Shown: positions 32,319-40,914, numbered from the stretch's first letter. The stretch: 47,426 nucleotides of DNA from CAYRFE01 sp964539615 (GCA_964539615.1 CAZIJP010000004.1:1-47426), one strand, 5' to 3'. Program-made: numbers and translations. The notes: generated from the sequence alone by a model not told the origin.

Positions 32319-32927
32319 ATGCGTTATGGTATATTTGCAATTTTGATGTTCAGTGTTTTACATGTCTATTCATTGACCTTCAGCGATGCTCAGCTCAATG
32401 AGATAACTGTTTTTCTGAAAGATGAATTCCCCTCTCTGACTGTTGCTCCTCCATTGCCGTTGTTCGGTTATCAAAAAAATATAACACTTTCCGTTAAGGA
32501 TATTTTCACACAAAATAATCCTGCAGTTTCCTCGTACTTCGTAGCAGATGAAAAAACGCTATTGTTCTTTTTTAATTATGAGGATCATTATGAAACGCTG
32601 AAAATAAAATTCCTATCCCCCATCGATACGCTCCGGGATGAAGGGCACGAACGACTGATCAGTATCGGCAGTTATAAACCGAAAATGATTTTTAAATATA
32701 TTTCCTATCTTGATTACTTGGATAAAAGACAAGTTGAACTCAACGATTATTTCTACCGGAGCATTTTTCCTAAACTACCGCATCCGGCGGTGTCCGTGAA
32801 AATTCAAGATGTTGAAACACAGCGAATTTCCGATGACGCAATAGAGTTCATTGAAGAATATGATGCCGGTTTTTTTAAAGATTTTGTCATACGGGTCAAA
32901 ACTACAGCAGACAGGAAATTAAAATGA
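32319..32927 (+). CDS. Secreted protein of unknown function
   Basis: A 202-residue protein with a signal peptide (MRYGIFAILMFSVLHVYS, cleavage near residue 18-19). The mature part has alternating aromatic and charged residues and no motif that I recognise; there is no lipobox. The last codons overlap murB by 4 nt (ATGA), so it sits at the head of a two-gene unit with an essential cell-wall gene. It has a promoter directly at its start codon, so it is probably leaderless. Confidence 0.7.
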   Translation: MRYGIFAILMFSVLHVYSLTFSDAQLNEITVFLKDEFPSLTVAPPLPLFGYQKNITLSVKDIFTQNNPAVSSYFVADEKTLLFFFNYEDHYETLKIKFLSPIDTLRDEGHERLISIGSYKPKMIFKYISYLDYLDKRQVELNDYFYRSIFPKLPHPAVSVKIQDVETQRISDDAIEFIEEYDAGFFKDFVIRVKTTADRKLK

Positions 32928-33781
32928 TCCAACGAACTATTCCGTTACAACTGCTCAATTCATATCTGGTCGATGCGCATGCAGACTATTATTACCATTA
33001 TGACACAGACAGAGAACTGTCGGAAATATTGTCCTGGGCTCACCGCTCACAATTACCGATACATATTTTAGGCGGAGGCACCAATGTTTTACTAAAAACA
33101 CCTTTGATCAAAGGGCTTATCATCCATATGGCGGCATACGGTTATTCAATTACCAACACAACAATTTCTGTCGGCAGCGGTGTCGACTCAGCTCTCTTTT
33201 CTTTACTGGCTCGCAATCATTCTTTAACCGGCGCGGAATTTTTATATGCGCTTCCAGGCTCGATCGGCGGTGCAATCTATATGAATGCCCGTGCTTTTGA
33301 CCGATCGATCTCTGATATCATACTTTCAGCGCGAATAATGGATCACACCGGCAAGATCGTTACCTTGCAAGCTGATGACATGGCGTTTGCTTATAAAGAT
33401 TCCTTTTTTCAACATAATCCCGGTATCATCCTGTCAGCTGATTTTAAACTCGATCATGGTGACAAAGAAAACATCGATTCATTAATGACCGAGAACATAC
33501 AAGGCCGGCGTTCGAGAGGTCATTTTGATTATCCGTCATGCGGATCTGTTTTTAAAAATCCTTACGATGTAGGTATTCCTGCCGGGAAATTGATAGAAAC
33601 CTCAGGGTTAAAAGGAAAATCTATCGGAGATGCCAAAGTTTTTGAAAAACACGCAAATTTTATAATCAACAACGGCAATGCTTCAGGTGACGATATTGCA
33701 CAACTTATAATATTTGTGCAAAAAACGGTTGAATCACAGCATCACGTAAATCTTACTCCCGAAGTATGTTTTTGGGATTGA
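32924..33781 (+). CDS. murB: UDP-N-acetylenolpyruvoylglucosamine reductase
   Basis: A 285-residue FAD enzyme that reduces UDP-GlcNAc-enolpyruvate to UDP-MurNAc in peptidoglycan synthesis. The FAD-binding PCMH-type part has HILGGGTNVLLKT and the SIGGAIYMNARAF motif; the MurB C-terminal domain has the SRGHFDYPSCGSVFKNP loop with the catalytic serine, and KLIETSGLKGKSIGDAKVFEKHANFIIN. The loop and length fit the short (type II) MurB. It overlaps the preceding secreted-protein gene (ATGA). Confidence 0.95.
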   Translation: MIQRTIPLQLLNSYLVDAHADYYYHYDTDRELSEILSWAHRSQLPIHILGGGTNVLLKTPLIKGLIIHMAAYGYSITNTTISVGSGVDSALFSLLARNHSLTGAEFLYALPGSIGGAIYMNARAFDRSISDIILSARIMDHTGKIVTLQADDMAFAYKDSFFQHNPGIILSADFKLDHGDKENIDSLMTENIQGRRSRGHFDYPSCGSVFKNPYDVGIPAGKLIETSGLKGKSIGDAKVFEKHANFIINNGNASGDDIAQLIIFVQKTVESQHHVNLTPEVCFWD

Positions 33782-33807
33782 TTGCGATTACGGTGACCGC
33801 GCCATCA

Positions 33808-33837
33808 TTGACAATTCGATCGTTCGATAGGTATACT
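33808..33837 (+). promoter_or_regulatory. Strong promoter placed for a leaderless mRNA
   Basis: -35 TTGACA (33808-33813), 18-nt spacer, -10 TATACT (33832-33837). The ATG at 33843 lies 5 nt after the -10; no ribosome binding site is present. Confidence 0.65.
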
Positions 33838-33842
33838 CAATT

Positions 33843-34640
33843 ATGAAAATACGATCTGTGTTACCAGCACTTGTTATTTTTTTTATTATCTGCCCTGTCT
33901 CACTTGCGGCTGAATCATCAGTAATAGCGTTGTGCTATCATACATTTTATGACGGGAACCGGTCTCAGTATGACATTTCACCGGATACACTTGAAGCACA
34001 GATACAAACCATGCTGGAAATGGGCTATACCTTTGTAAGTTTTCAGGAAATGATGGAGGGAACGGTTCGCGGCACAAACAATATCTTGATCACGATCGAT
34101 GACGGTAGTTTGTCGGTCAATTATGCGTTCGCCAATGTTCTTTCGCGGTACAAGATTAAACCGTTGCTTTTTATTTATCCCGGACGGATCAACAAATCGA
34201 AAGCATTGACATTTGATGAGATCCGCTCTTTGATTGATAATGGCAGTACGATCGGCGCACACGGATACAGCCATTTGAAAATCACAAAAAACTTGTTCTT
34301 ATCTGATAATAAGGCTTTTAAAAAAGAAATATTAGGGGCAAAGCAAAAACTAGAAACGGTATTTTCATATAAGGTGCTCGCTTTTGCATATCCATATGGG
34401 ATCGTTGCTGCCGAAAGCATTCAGGAGATCGAAGCAAGCGGTTATTATTGTGCTTTTACGATAAACTACGGCGAGATACATGTCCCCCTTTCGGACAATA
34501 AAGACCTATTCCGATTACCGCGCTATATGGTCACGAAAAGTTCATGGCCGTTTATCGAAAAGCTTCTCTCGTCACGATCGGGTCTTACCTCATCAACTAT
34601 CATTAAAAAACAAGGCTCAATACGACTCCCAACACGATGA
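33843..34640 (+). CDS. Secreted polysaccharide deacetylase (NodB fold)
   Basis: A 265-residue carbohydrate esterase family 4 protein with a signal peptide (cleavage after SLAA, about residue 23). The NodB motifs are ILITIDDG (the two Asp, metal and catalytic base), GAHGYSH (metal His pair), and later AFAYPYGIV. It removes N-acetyl groups from a wall or surface polysaccharide in the periplasm. Its 3' end overlaps the convergent small membrane protein gene by 38 nt. The start is at the promoter, implying a leaderless message. Confidence 0.92.
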   Translation: MKIRSVLPALVIFFIICPVSLAAESSVIALCYHTFYDGNRSQYDISPDTLEAQIQTMLEMGYTFVSFQEMMEGTVRGTNNILITIDDGSLSVNYAFANVLSRYKIKPLLFIYPGRINKSKALTFDEIRSLIDNGSTIGAHGYSHLKITKNLFLSDNKAFKKEILGAKQKLETVFSYKVLAFAYPYGIVAAESIQEIEASGYYCAFTINYGEIHVPLSDNKDLFRLPRYMVTKSSWPFIEKLLSSRSGLTSSTIIKKQGSIRLPTR

Positions 34641-34878
34641 CCGGCACAAGTAGCGGTAAGAAGATTATCGCAAAAATAACACTGACAAATATTCCTAAAA
34701 AAAACAAAAATTTAAACAAGACAGCCAGCCCGATCACGCTGAATATGCCGACAAAACAAGCTCCAACGATACCGAGTACTATGCCAAGTATCCCGATCAC
34801 TATCGACACCGTTCCGCATACCGTTAACCCGACAAGCAATGCTATAAACCCAAAAATTAAACCGAAGAAAATTTTCAT
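34603..34878 (-). CDS. Small hydrophobic membrane protein
   Basis: A 91-residue protein made almost entirely of three membrane segments (about 3-25, 27-55 and 60-89) rich in Gly, Ile, Val and Leu. An AGGAGG site precedes the ATG, so it is likely expressed. I recognise no family beyond short phage-shock-like or DUF membrane proteins. Its 3' end overlaps that of the deacetylase gene in antiparallel orientation. Confidence 0.7.
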   Translation of the reverse strand: MKIFFGLIFGFIALLVGLTVCGTVSIVIGILGIVLGIVGACFVGIFSVIGLAVLFKFLFFLGIFVSVIFAIIFLPLLVPVIVLGVVLSLVF

Positions 34879-35013
34879 ATTTTCCTCCTTTTGTTATAAG
34901 ACAAGGAAAACATCCTTTTTGTTTCATTATTTTTATATGATACTATTGTATACGTAATTATTTATTGACAACAAACAGATACTATCGGTAACAAAAAAAA
35001 GTAAAACCGTATC

Positions 35014-35046
35014 CGAAATAAAAAAGGGAAGGCTTAAGCCTTCCCT
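35014..35046 (-). terminator. Terminator of nfnAB, overlapping the nfnB stop codon
   Basis: Minus strand: a perfect 9-bp stem (AGGGAAGGC 35046-35038 and its complement 35033-35025) with a TTAA loop, then TTTTTTATTT. The loop contains the TAA stop codon of nfnB, so the stem's left arm is coding sequence. Confidence 0.9.
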
Positions 35047-36431
35047 AAGAGATCTTCTTGTATGGAACGTGCCGCAATTTTCCCCGCTCCCATAGCAAGG
35101 ATAACCGTGGCTGCGCCGGTAACGATATCTCCGCCTGCATACACAAACGGTTTCGATGTACGGCCGGTCTTTTCGTCTATATTGATAGTGCCCCATTTTG
35201 AGACATGAATATCGGGTGTGGTGGCAGGTATCAGCGGGTTCGGCGTATTGCCTATAGCAATGACCGCCACATCGCACGGTATAGTAAATTCACTTCCTGC
35301 CATAGGCACGGGCCTGCGGCGTCCTGACGAATCCGGTTCGGCGAGTTCCATGCGAATTACTTTCATGCCGGTTACAAATCCTTTTTCATCGGCCAGTATT
35401 TCCAGAGGGTTGCATAAAAGTTTAAAATCCAATCCCTCTTCTTCTCCATGATGGATCTCGGCGGCACGTGCCGGCATCTCTTCTCTGCCGCGGCGATATA
35501 CTATGATCGAGTGCTCTGCGCCCAGGCGTAACGCCGTACGAGCTGCATCCATGGCAACATTTCCGCCGCCGACCGTTATGACCGTTTTGCCTTTTATGAC
35601 CGGGGTCTCCGCCCCGTCTATATACGCTTTCATCAAATTCACTCGTGTGAGATATTCATTTGCAGAATATACGCCGATATGGTTCTCGCCGGGAATGTTC
35701 ATGAATGACGGCAGACCGGCTCCGGAACCGACAAAAATCGCGTCATATCCTTCTTCCTGCATGAGTTCGTCTACGGTAGCAGTTTTACCGACTATAAAAT
35801 TCTTTTCTATGGTAACGCCCATTTTTTCAAGGAATTGTATCTCTTTTTTTACAATGGCTTTGGGTAAACGGAACTCCGGGATACCGTATACAAGCACGCC
35901 GCCCGTTTCGTGTAACGCTTCAAAGATCGTCACATCGAAACCTTCTTTGATCAACTCGCCTGCAACGGTCAATCCCGCAGGCCCCGAACCGATTATCCCG
36001 ACCTTTTTACCGTTCTTTAATTTGATCTTAGGGATCTCAACAGTACTGTTCTCGCGCTCCCAATCCGCCGCAAAACGCTCAAGATTACCGATCGCCACAG
36101 CGTCACCCTTTTTGCCTAACACGCAACGTTCTTCGCACTGCGTCTCCTGCGGACAAACTCGTCCGCATACGGCCGGCAATGAATTGGTCTCTTTTATTTT
36201 ACGAGCAGCTTCAGCAAATTTTTGTTCAGCTAATAATGCAATGAATTCAGGTATCTGCACATTCACCGGGCACCCGTCAACACAAAGAGGATTCTTACAT
36301 TGCAGGCAACGTTTTGCTTCAACGACCGCTTCTTCGTCTGTATATCCTGCAGGCACCTCACGATAATTATGGACACGCTCTTGAGGAGATTGTTCTTTCA
36401 TGGGTTGGCGGGTAAATCTATCCATGATCAT
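35034..36431 (-). CDS. nfnB: NfnB-type NADPH/ferredoxin oxidoreductase large subunit (glutamate synthase small-chain-like)
   Basis: A 465-residue flavoprotein of the glutamate synthase beta-subunit family. The N-terminal Fer4_20 domain has CLQCKNPLCVDGCPVN and CGRVCPQETQCEERC, holding two [4Fe-4S] clusters; then two Rossmann folds, GIIGSGPAGLTVAGEL for FAD and ITVGGGNVAMDAARTALRLG for NADPH, and the C-terminal PFVYAGGDIVTGAATVILAMG FAD motif. The order with the small FAD/[2Fe-2S] subunit upstream and the ATGA overlap is that of NfnAB, which couples NADH, ferredoxin and NADP+ by flavin-based electron bifurcation. A related sulfide dehydrogenase (SudAB) cannot be excluded. Confidence 0.88.
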   Translation of the reverse strand: MIMDRFTRQPMKEQSPQERVHNYREVPAGYTDEEAVVEAKRCLQCKNPLCVDGCPVNVQIPEFIALLAEQKFAEAARKIKETNSLPAVCGRVCPQETQCEERCVLGKKGDAVAIGNLERFAADWERENSTVEIPKIKLKNGKKVGIIGSGPAGLTVAGELIKEGFDVTIFEALHETGGVLVYGIPEFRLPKAIVKKEIQFLEKMGVTIEKNFIVGKTATVDELMQEEGYDAIFVGSGAGLPSFMNIPGENHIGVYSANEYLTRVNLMKAYIDGAETPVIKGKTVITVGGGNVAMDAARTALRLGAEHSIIVYRRGREEMPARAAEIHHGEEEGLDFKLLCNPLEILADEKGFVTGMKVIRMELAEPDSSGRRRPVPMAGSEFTIPCDVAVIAIGNTPNPLIPATTPDIHVSKWGTINIDEKTGRTSKPFVYAGGDIVTGAATVILAMGAGKIAARSIQEDLLGKA

Positions 36432-37264
36432 TGTGCTCCTTCCAGTTTACAGTGATGCTTGAGTTTATTTGTTTCGAATTCCTTATATCCGCTCAAACGA
36501 CGTATAAGTTCATCCCAATCGATCCCGGCAGCATCAAATTCAGGCCCGTCCACACAGGCGAACTGAGTTTTTCCGTCGACCGTCACGCGACAGCCGCCGC
36601 ACATCCCCGTACCGTCGATCATTATTGGGTTCAACGATGCAACGGTAGGTATATTTTTCCCGATCGTCATTTTTGATGCAAACTTCATCATGACCGCAGG
36701 TCCTATGATGAACGCTGCGTCGAAGGATTCGCCTTTTTCATATAAAGCGGTAATTACGTCCGTGACTTTACCGTGTAATCCGTAACTGCCGTCATCGGTA
36801 GAAACGATAACGCGGTCAGCTTTTGATTTCATTTCATTTTCGAGGATGAGCATCTCTTTTTCTCGTGCGCCGAGTATTACCGTCACCTCATTGCCGGCAG
36901 TATGCAACGCGCTGACGATCGGATATAACGGCGCAATGCCGACTCCGCCTCCGATACACAGGCACCGTCCGAACTTTTCAATATGAGTCGGTTTACCGAG
37001 AGGTCCTGCCAGATCAAGTACATCATCGCCTTCATTCATTGCGGCAAGCTGACGCGTGCTTTTTCCGACAACCTGAAAAATGATCTCTATCCATCCGCCC
37101 GTAACATCAGCGTCGGCAATGGTCAACGGAATACGTTCGCCGTCTTCGGCATGACGAAGAATGATAAATTGCCCGGCAAGACGTTTTTTTGCGATACGCG
37201 GAGCATCCAATCTGTACCGGAGCACATTCTCGGATAATTGTTCTTTTTTTATAATTTTCGCCAC
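36428..37264 (-). CDS. nfnA: NfnA-type NADH-dependent ferredoxin:NADP+ oxidoreductase small subunit
   Basis: A 278-residue ferredoxin-NADP reductase-fold protein. An FAD domain (FIILRHAEDGERIPLTIADADV), an NAD-binding domain (CIGGGVGIAPLYPIVSAL) and a C-terminal dihydroorotate-dehydrogenase-B-like [2Fe-2S] region (DGTGMCGGCRV and FACVDGPEF, giving Asp plus three Cys) are visible. This matches NfnA, the subunit that takes electrons from NADH. The gene begins with GTG after an AGGAGG site and overlaps nfnB by 4 nt. Confidence 0.88.
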   Translation of the reverse strand: MAKIIKKEQLSENVLRYRLDAPRIAKKRLAGQFIILRHAEDGERIPLTIADADVTGGWIEIIFQVVGKSTRQLAAMNEGDDVLDLAGPLGKPTHIEKFGRCLCIGGGVGIAPLYPIVSALHTAGNEVTVILGAREKEMLILENEMKSKADRVIVSTDDGSYGLHGKVTDVITALYEKGESFDAAFIIGPAVMMKFASKMTIGKNIPTVASLNPIMIDGTGMCGGCRVTVDGKTQFACVDGPEFDAAGIDWDELIRRLSGYKEFETNKLKHHCKLEGAQ

Positions 37265-37304
37265 AGCAACCTCCTGCGGTTATGGGATATTTTAATGCGC
37301 ACTC

Positions 37305-37332
37305 ATAGTAGCAGAAACAATACATTTGTAAA
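37305..37332 (-). promoter_or_regulatory. Promoter of nfnAB
   Basis: Minus strand: -35 TTTACA (37332-37327), 16-nt spacer, -10 TACTAT (37310-37305), about 40 nt before the GTG. Confidence 0.5.
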
Positions 37333-37352
37333 GTAAGGAGTGGCATTCGGTA

Positions 37353-37384
37353 CAATAAAAACAGCGGGAAAATCCCGCTGTTTT
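37353..37384 (-). terminator. Terminator of the beta-lactamase-fold hydrolase gene
   Basis: A perfect 12-bp stem (AAAACAGCGGGA and its complement, 37358-37369 and 37373-37384) with a 3-nt loop and a TTTTTATT tail on the minus strand, 24 nt after the stop. Its sequence resembles the terminator at 26508-26540. Confidence 0.9.
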
Positions 37385-37408
37385 CGAACATGTCTGAAAT
37401 AATACAGT

Positions 37409-38920
37409 TTACGGTTTTCGTTGAAAAACAATCTCTTTTGTCTTCGGGACAACCTGCGTGGAGACCGATACGATCGTTTTTTGCTCATTTGCGGAAAATA
37501 CAATATAAATATCGCTGTCTTCGATCGGATGATGTAATTCAAAATAACCCTCACCGACACTGCGTAGTGGGCATTCTACTCCCCCGAGAACAGCCACAAG
37601 AACCTGTTTGAGCTTTTTAACAACGATGGTCCCGTACGCTTCATGCGAATATGTTCCACAATACGCAGAAAGTTCAAATTGCGGCGTGACGGTTGGAGGG
37701 GGCGGATTGTTTTTCATCATTGATGCGTAATAATCATCCGTCTTTTTTTGTATATCTTTATACCGTGCATCCCAATCGACGGTATCAACACCAAGAAGCA
37801 TATCGAACACCGAGAAGGTCAGAACATCATGGAAAAAAGAATCATTGATATTTGCCATTACGACAATGCCGATATTTTCGTTGGGTAAAAACGCAACGGT
37901 CGAACTAAAGCCGTATAAATTGCCGGCAAATGTCACTTTCTTATGCCCGCGGTAATAGTCGATGAAACAACCGATGCCGTATGATTTATAGGTCAATTCC
38001 GGAAACATGACCTGCTCATTCACAACGATCTGCGGCCATTGCATTTGTTGGATACGTTGCGCAGGAAGCAGTTGCTTACCGTTGACGTTACCTTTATTCA
38101 TATGGAACAATAACCATTGTGTCATATCTTTCACAGTGGATATAATGGAACCTGCCGGCCCTAAAATATCGGCGTTATGATATGGCAATATTTCCGGAAC
38201 ATCATTTCGAATGATATAGGGTGTAGCAATATACTCTTTTTTCGGTATTTGTGATAAAGAAAAATAAGTGTTGGTCATATTCAGCGGTACAAGAAATGAT
38301 TCGCTGATCAATTTTTCCCAAGTCGTACCATTCTTTTCGGCGATCATATCTCCTGCAACGGTGTACGTCTCGTTACAATATTGAAACATGCTCCGAAAAT
38401 CAGCGGTGGGTTCAAAAAATGCCAAACTTTTCCTCACCTCGCTACGTTGTGCCGGCGGATTGATACTAAAAAACTTTTGTCGTGGAATTCCCGTTCTGTG
38501 AACAAGTAAATCGCGCAGCGTTACCCGATCGGTGGCCAGCGGGTCATATAATTTCAATTCAGGGAAATAACGGATCAACGGCACATCATACTCCATCACT
38601 TTATTTTGGACCGTAAGTGCAGCAGCTGATGCCGTAAATGATTTTGTCGTTGATGCTATCGAAAACAACGTATCCGTCGTGATCGGTTTCTTTTTTTTCA
38701 AATCCCCAAAGCCGTAACCTTGAATATATACGACTTTCCCGTCTTTAACGATAGCAACAGCCAATCCCGGCACGTTCCACTCCGCCAAACCTTTATTGAT
38801 CAATGCATCTACCTTAGTGATCAATTCCTTATCGGTTGTCTCTTGTGCATATGATCCTGAAATAAATAAACCGCACATAATCATTATAATCAAAGACCAA
38901 ACTGCCACACCATGTTTCAT
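37409..38920 (-). CDS. Secreted serine beta-lactamase-family hydrolase
   Basis: A 503-residue exported enzyme of the class C beta-lactamase/penicillin-binding-protein-like family (esterase or D-aminopeptidase-like). Signal peptide 1-26; active-site SxxK is Ser90-Thr-Thr-Lys93; the YxN motif is in FQYCNETYTVAGDMIAE, and a C-terminal KVTFAGNLYGF region stands for the third motif. From about residue 400 a beta-rich, DUF3471-like domain follows (FELSAYCGTYSHEAYGTIVV). Real substrates (peptides, esters, beta-lactams) cannot be told. The start was set at the ATG at 38920, 11 nt after GGAGG; a second ATG 9 nt upstream is too close to it. Confidence 0.85.
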   Translation of the reverse strand: MKHGVAVWSLIIMIMCGLFISGSYAQETTDKELITKVDALINKGLAEWNVPGLAVAIVKDGKVVYIQGYGFGDLKKKKPITTDTLFSIASTTKSFTASAAALTVQNKVMEYDVPLIRYFPELKLYDPLATDRVTLRDLLVHRTGIPRQKFFSINPPAQRSEVRKSLAFFEPTADFRSMFQYCNETYTVAGDMIAEKNGTTWEKLISESFLVPLNMTNTYFSLSQIPKKEYIATPYIIRNDVPEILPYHNADILGPAGSIISTVKDMTQWLLFHMNKGNVNGKQLLPAQRIQQMQWPQIVVNEQVMFPELTYKSYGIGCFIDYYRGHKKVTFAGNLYGFSSTVAFLPNENIGIVVMANINDSFFHDVLTFSVFDMLLGVDTVDWDARYKDIQKKTDDYYASMMKNNPPPPTVTPQFELSAYCGTYSHEAYGTIVVKKLKQVLVAVLGGVECPLRSVGEGYFELHHPIEDSDIYIVFSANEQKTIVSVSTQVVPKTKEIVFQRKP

Positions 38921-38987
38921 AACGATCATACCCTCCCGTTTCAACGTAGTACGGAGATCAGTCTGATTTGTTGCAGGAGCAATTCCC

Positions 38988-39016
38988 TTGCCACCGTTCA
39001 ATAATCTGATTATACT
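38988..39016 (+). promoter_or_regulatory. Promoter of deoC
   Basis: -35 TTGCCA (38988-38993), 17-nt spacer, -10 TATACT (39011-39016); an AAGGAG site precedes the ATG at 39035. Confidence 0.65.
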
Positions 39017-39034
39017 CCGAAAAAGGAGTCTTGC

Positions 39035-39814
39035 ATGATCTCAAAAGACGAGCTGCTGCTCAAAGCAACACAATTGATCACAACGATGGATGTACCGGCA
39101 TCACATATTGAAGCCGTTCACCAAACTCTCAATACGCCATTTAAACCGTTTGCCGTGAACAGAACTACGGTCGCTGCACATATCGACCATACGATATTGG
39201 CATTTGATGCAAAACAACACGATATTGAAAAAATATGTAATGAAGCCGATGACTATCATTTCGGAGCTGTTTGTGTGAATCCCGTTTGGGTACCTCGCGT
39301 TTATGAATACCGAAAATACTTACGCGCAGGATTTAAGATCGCTGCGGTAATCGATTTCCCGCTTGGTGCGTCAACCGCCAATGCCCGCCGCGAAGAAGCC
39401 TCTGATTCTCTTAAAAACGGCGCAGATGAGTTGGACATCGTTATAAGCATCGGTAAGCTGAAATCAGGCCATTATAGAGCCGTTTACGAGTTGTTGAAAG
39501 CCGCTATAGAACCCGGGGGCTATACAAAGGTAATTTTAGAGATGTCCGCCTTGAACGATGACGAAAAGATCGCGGCTGCACTCATTGCCATATTGGCCGG
39601 CGCTCATATGGTGAAAACGTCAACTGGTGTAAACGGAAAAGCCGTTGAAGACGACGTTCGGCTTCTGCGCTTGATCGCAGGCGGTAAATTGGGTGTCAAA
39701 GCTGCAGGCGGTATCCGGAGCATTGATACGGCAAAAGCTATGTTCCATGCCGGCGCCGACAGGATCGGAGCAAGCGCATCCGTTGAAATAATAAACATGC
39801 TTGGTGGTGAATAA
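39035..39814 (+). CDS. deoC: Deoxyribose-phosphate aldolase
   Basis: A 259-residue class I aldolase that splits 2-deoxyribose 5-phosphate to acetaldehyde and glyceraldehyde 3-phosphate in deoxynucleoside catabolism. The Schiff-base lysine is Lys194 in HMVKTSTGVN; other signatures are HIDHTILAFDA, VIDFPLGA, NGADELDIVISIG and VKAAGGIRS. The TIM barrel begins near residue 45, so there is an N-terminal extension of about 40 residues relative to short bacterial forms. It stands alone, with a promoter divergent from the hydrolase gene and a convergent small membrane gene 15 nt after its stop. Confidence 0.95.
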   Translation: MISKDELLLKATQLITTMDVPASHIEAVHQTLNTPFKPFAVNRTTVAAHIDHTILAFDAKQHDIEKICNEADDYHFGAVCVNPVWVPRVYEYRKYLRAGFKIAAVIDFPLGASTANARREEASDSLKNGADELDIVISIGKLKSGHYRAVYELLKAAIEPGGYTKVILEMSALNDDEKIAAALIAILAGAHMVKTSTGVNGKAVEDDVRLLRLIAGGKLGVKAAGGIRSIDTAKAMFHAGADRIGASASVEIINMLGGE

Positions 39815-39829
39815 GTGATTAAGAACGTA

Positions 39830-40126
39830 TCAATACATTCTGTCGCGGTCTGCGAGTATTGCGATCCCCTTGTTTTTTGATATTCTTTTCATAGCACTTT
39901 CCGCCTGACGCCGCGTAGTGAACGTAGCAACGGTCTTACCTTCTTCATACATTGAAACGATCAGTCGTTCGCCGTTCTTAGTAATGATCGACAACACATG
40001 CCATTTGATCTTTCCTTTTTGATGTTTATCATTAAAAAGCAAATTATATGCGATCGCAATAACAATTAAGACAGCCAATACAATCATAAATTTATGAAAA
40101 AGATCGATAGCCCATGCTGTTGACAT
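39830..40126 (-). CDS. Small membrane-anchored protein, unknown
   Basis: A 98-residue protein with one N-terminal membrane helix (about residues 12-30) and a cytoplasmic basic domain containing KIKWHVLSIITKNGERLIVSM, then KTVATFTTRRQAESAMKRIS; the last part looks like a strand-helix unit seen in small hypothetical proteins. It has an AGGTGAT site and a good promoter. No function can be given. Convergent with deoC. Confidence 0.65.
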   Translation of the reverse strand: MSTAWAIDLFHKFMIVLAVLIVIAIAYNLLFNDKHQKGKIKWHVLSIITKNGERLIVSMYEEGKTVATFTTRRQAESAMKRISKNKGIAILADRDRMY

Positions 40127-40142
40127 CTATATCACCTGTCGC

Positions 40143-40171
40143 AGTATAGCATATCTTTAGTTAATTAACAA
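40143..40171 (-). promoter_or_regulatory. Promoter of the small membrane-anchored protein gene
   Basis: Minus strand: -35 TTGTTA (40171-40166), 17-nt spacer, -10 TATACT (40148-40143). Confidence 0.6.
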
Positions 40172-40188
40172 CGCATTGATCTTTTCTG

Positions 40189-40911
40189 TCAGAGAGCTAG
40201 GTCCTGTGCATGCACTCGTAGCCATTTTCTATGGTCTTTGTACAAAGGATCGAAAGTACATACATATTTCCAGAAATCAGACGAATGATTCATATGCGCT
40301 AAATGAGCCAATTCATGGATCACCACATATCGTACGATCTCAGGCGGGGCCAATATCAATCTGTAATTGAAATTCAACGCACCGGAAGCGCTTGCACTGC
40401 CCCAACGGGTCTTTTGATTCCTCAGTGTTATTGACTTAAAGGTCACGTTCATTTCACATGATAGCTGTTGAACGAGTTTGGGAATAATGCCTTCTGCCTG
40501 CCGCGTATAAAACCGATGTAAAACGGTACGTATCGAATCTTGATCAATAGCGGGAACCTTAACGGTCAATCGGTTATCTGTAATTTCAAAAGACCGTTTC
40601 CCGGCCAATTTGAACGATAGCGTGATTGAATTTCCGTATAAGGGCAGGATCGCACCGTCAGAGTAATGCCTGCGCCGTTTCATGCTTTCATATGCTTTTA
40701 TGATCTTTCCCGCATGCGTTTCAAGAAATTGTCTGCGGTATTCCTGTGTCGTATGCATAGGATATTTAAAAACAAAGCGTTCTATATTTTCATCCCAGCG
40801 AACGGCAAGAGTCCTGCGTTTTTGAGGAACAAATACAAACGGCAATTCAACGCCATTGAGATTGACAAGCATTTCAGCTTTTTCAGACGCGGAAAACAAC
40901 GATCTGAACAC
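40189..40911 (-). CDS. YgjP-like (M48/SprT-fold) metal-dependent hydrolase
   Basis: A 240-residue cytoplasmic protein of the DUF45/YgjP family. The zinc motif HELAHLAHMNHSSDFW near residue 196 gives HExxH plus a third His, and the usual TRWGSASASGALNFNYRLILAP segment precedes it. The E. coli homologue YgjP is reported as a UTP pyrophosphatase; others are annotated as metalloproteases. It starts with GTG 3 nt after the mobB stop, so it is co-transcribed with mobB. Confidence 0.9.
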   Translation of the reverse strand: MFRSLFSASEKAEMLVNLNGVELPFVFVPQKRRTLAVRWDENIERFVFKYPMHTTQEYRRQFLETHAGKIIKAYESMKRRRHYSDGAILPLYGNSITLSFKLAGKRSFEITDNRLTVKVPAIDQDSIRTVLHRFYTRQAEGIIPKLVQQLSCEMNVTFKSITLRNQKTRWGSASASGALNFNYRLILAPPEIVRYVVIHELAHLAHMNHSSDFWKYVCTFDPLYKDHRKWLRVHAQDLAL

Positions 40912-40914
40912 GCT

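Noticed and set aside
35503..36366. Open frame of 287 codons on the plus strand
   Set aside because: Fully antisense to nfnB, which has clear family motifs; no ribosome binding site and Pro/Ser-rich shadow-like composition.
39014..39029. ACTCC/GGAGT hairpin hiding the deoC ribosome binding site
   Set aside because: The left arm overlaps the -10 box and lies upstream of the expected transcription start, so it would not be in the mRNA.
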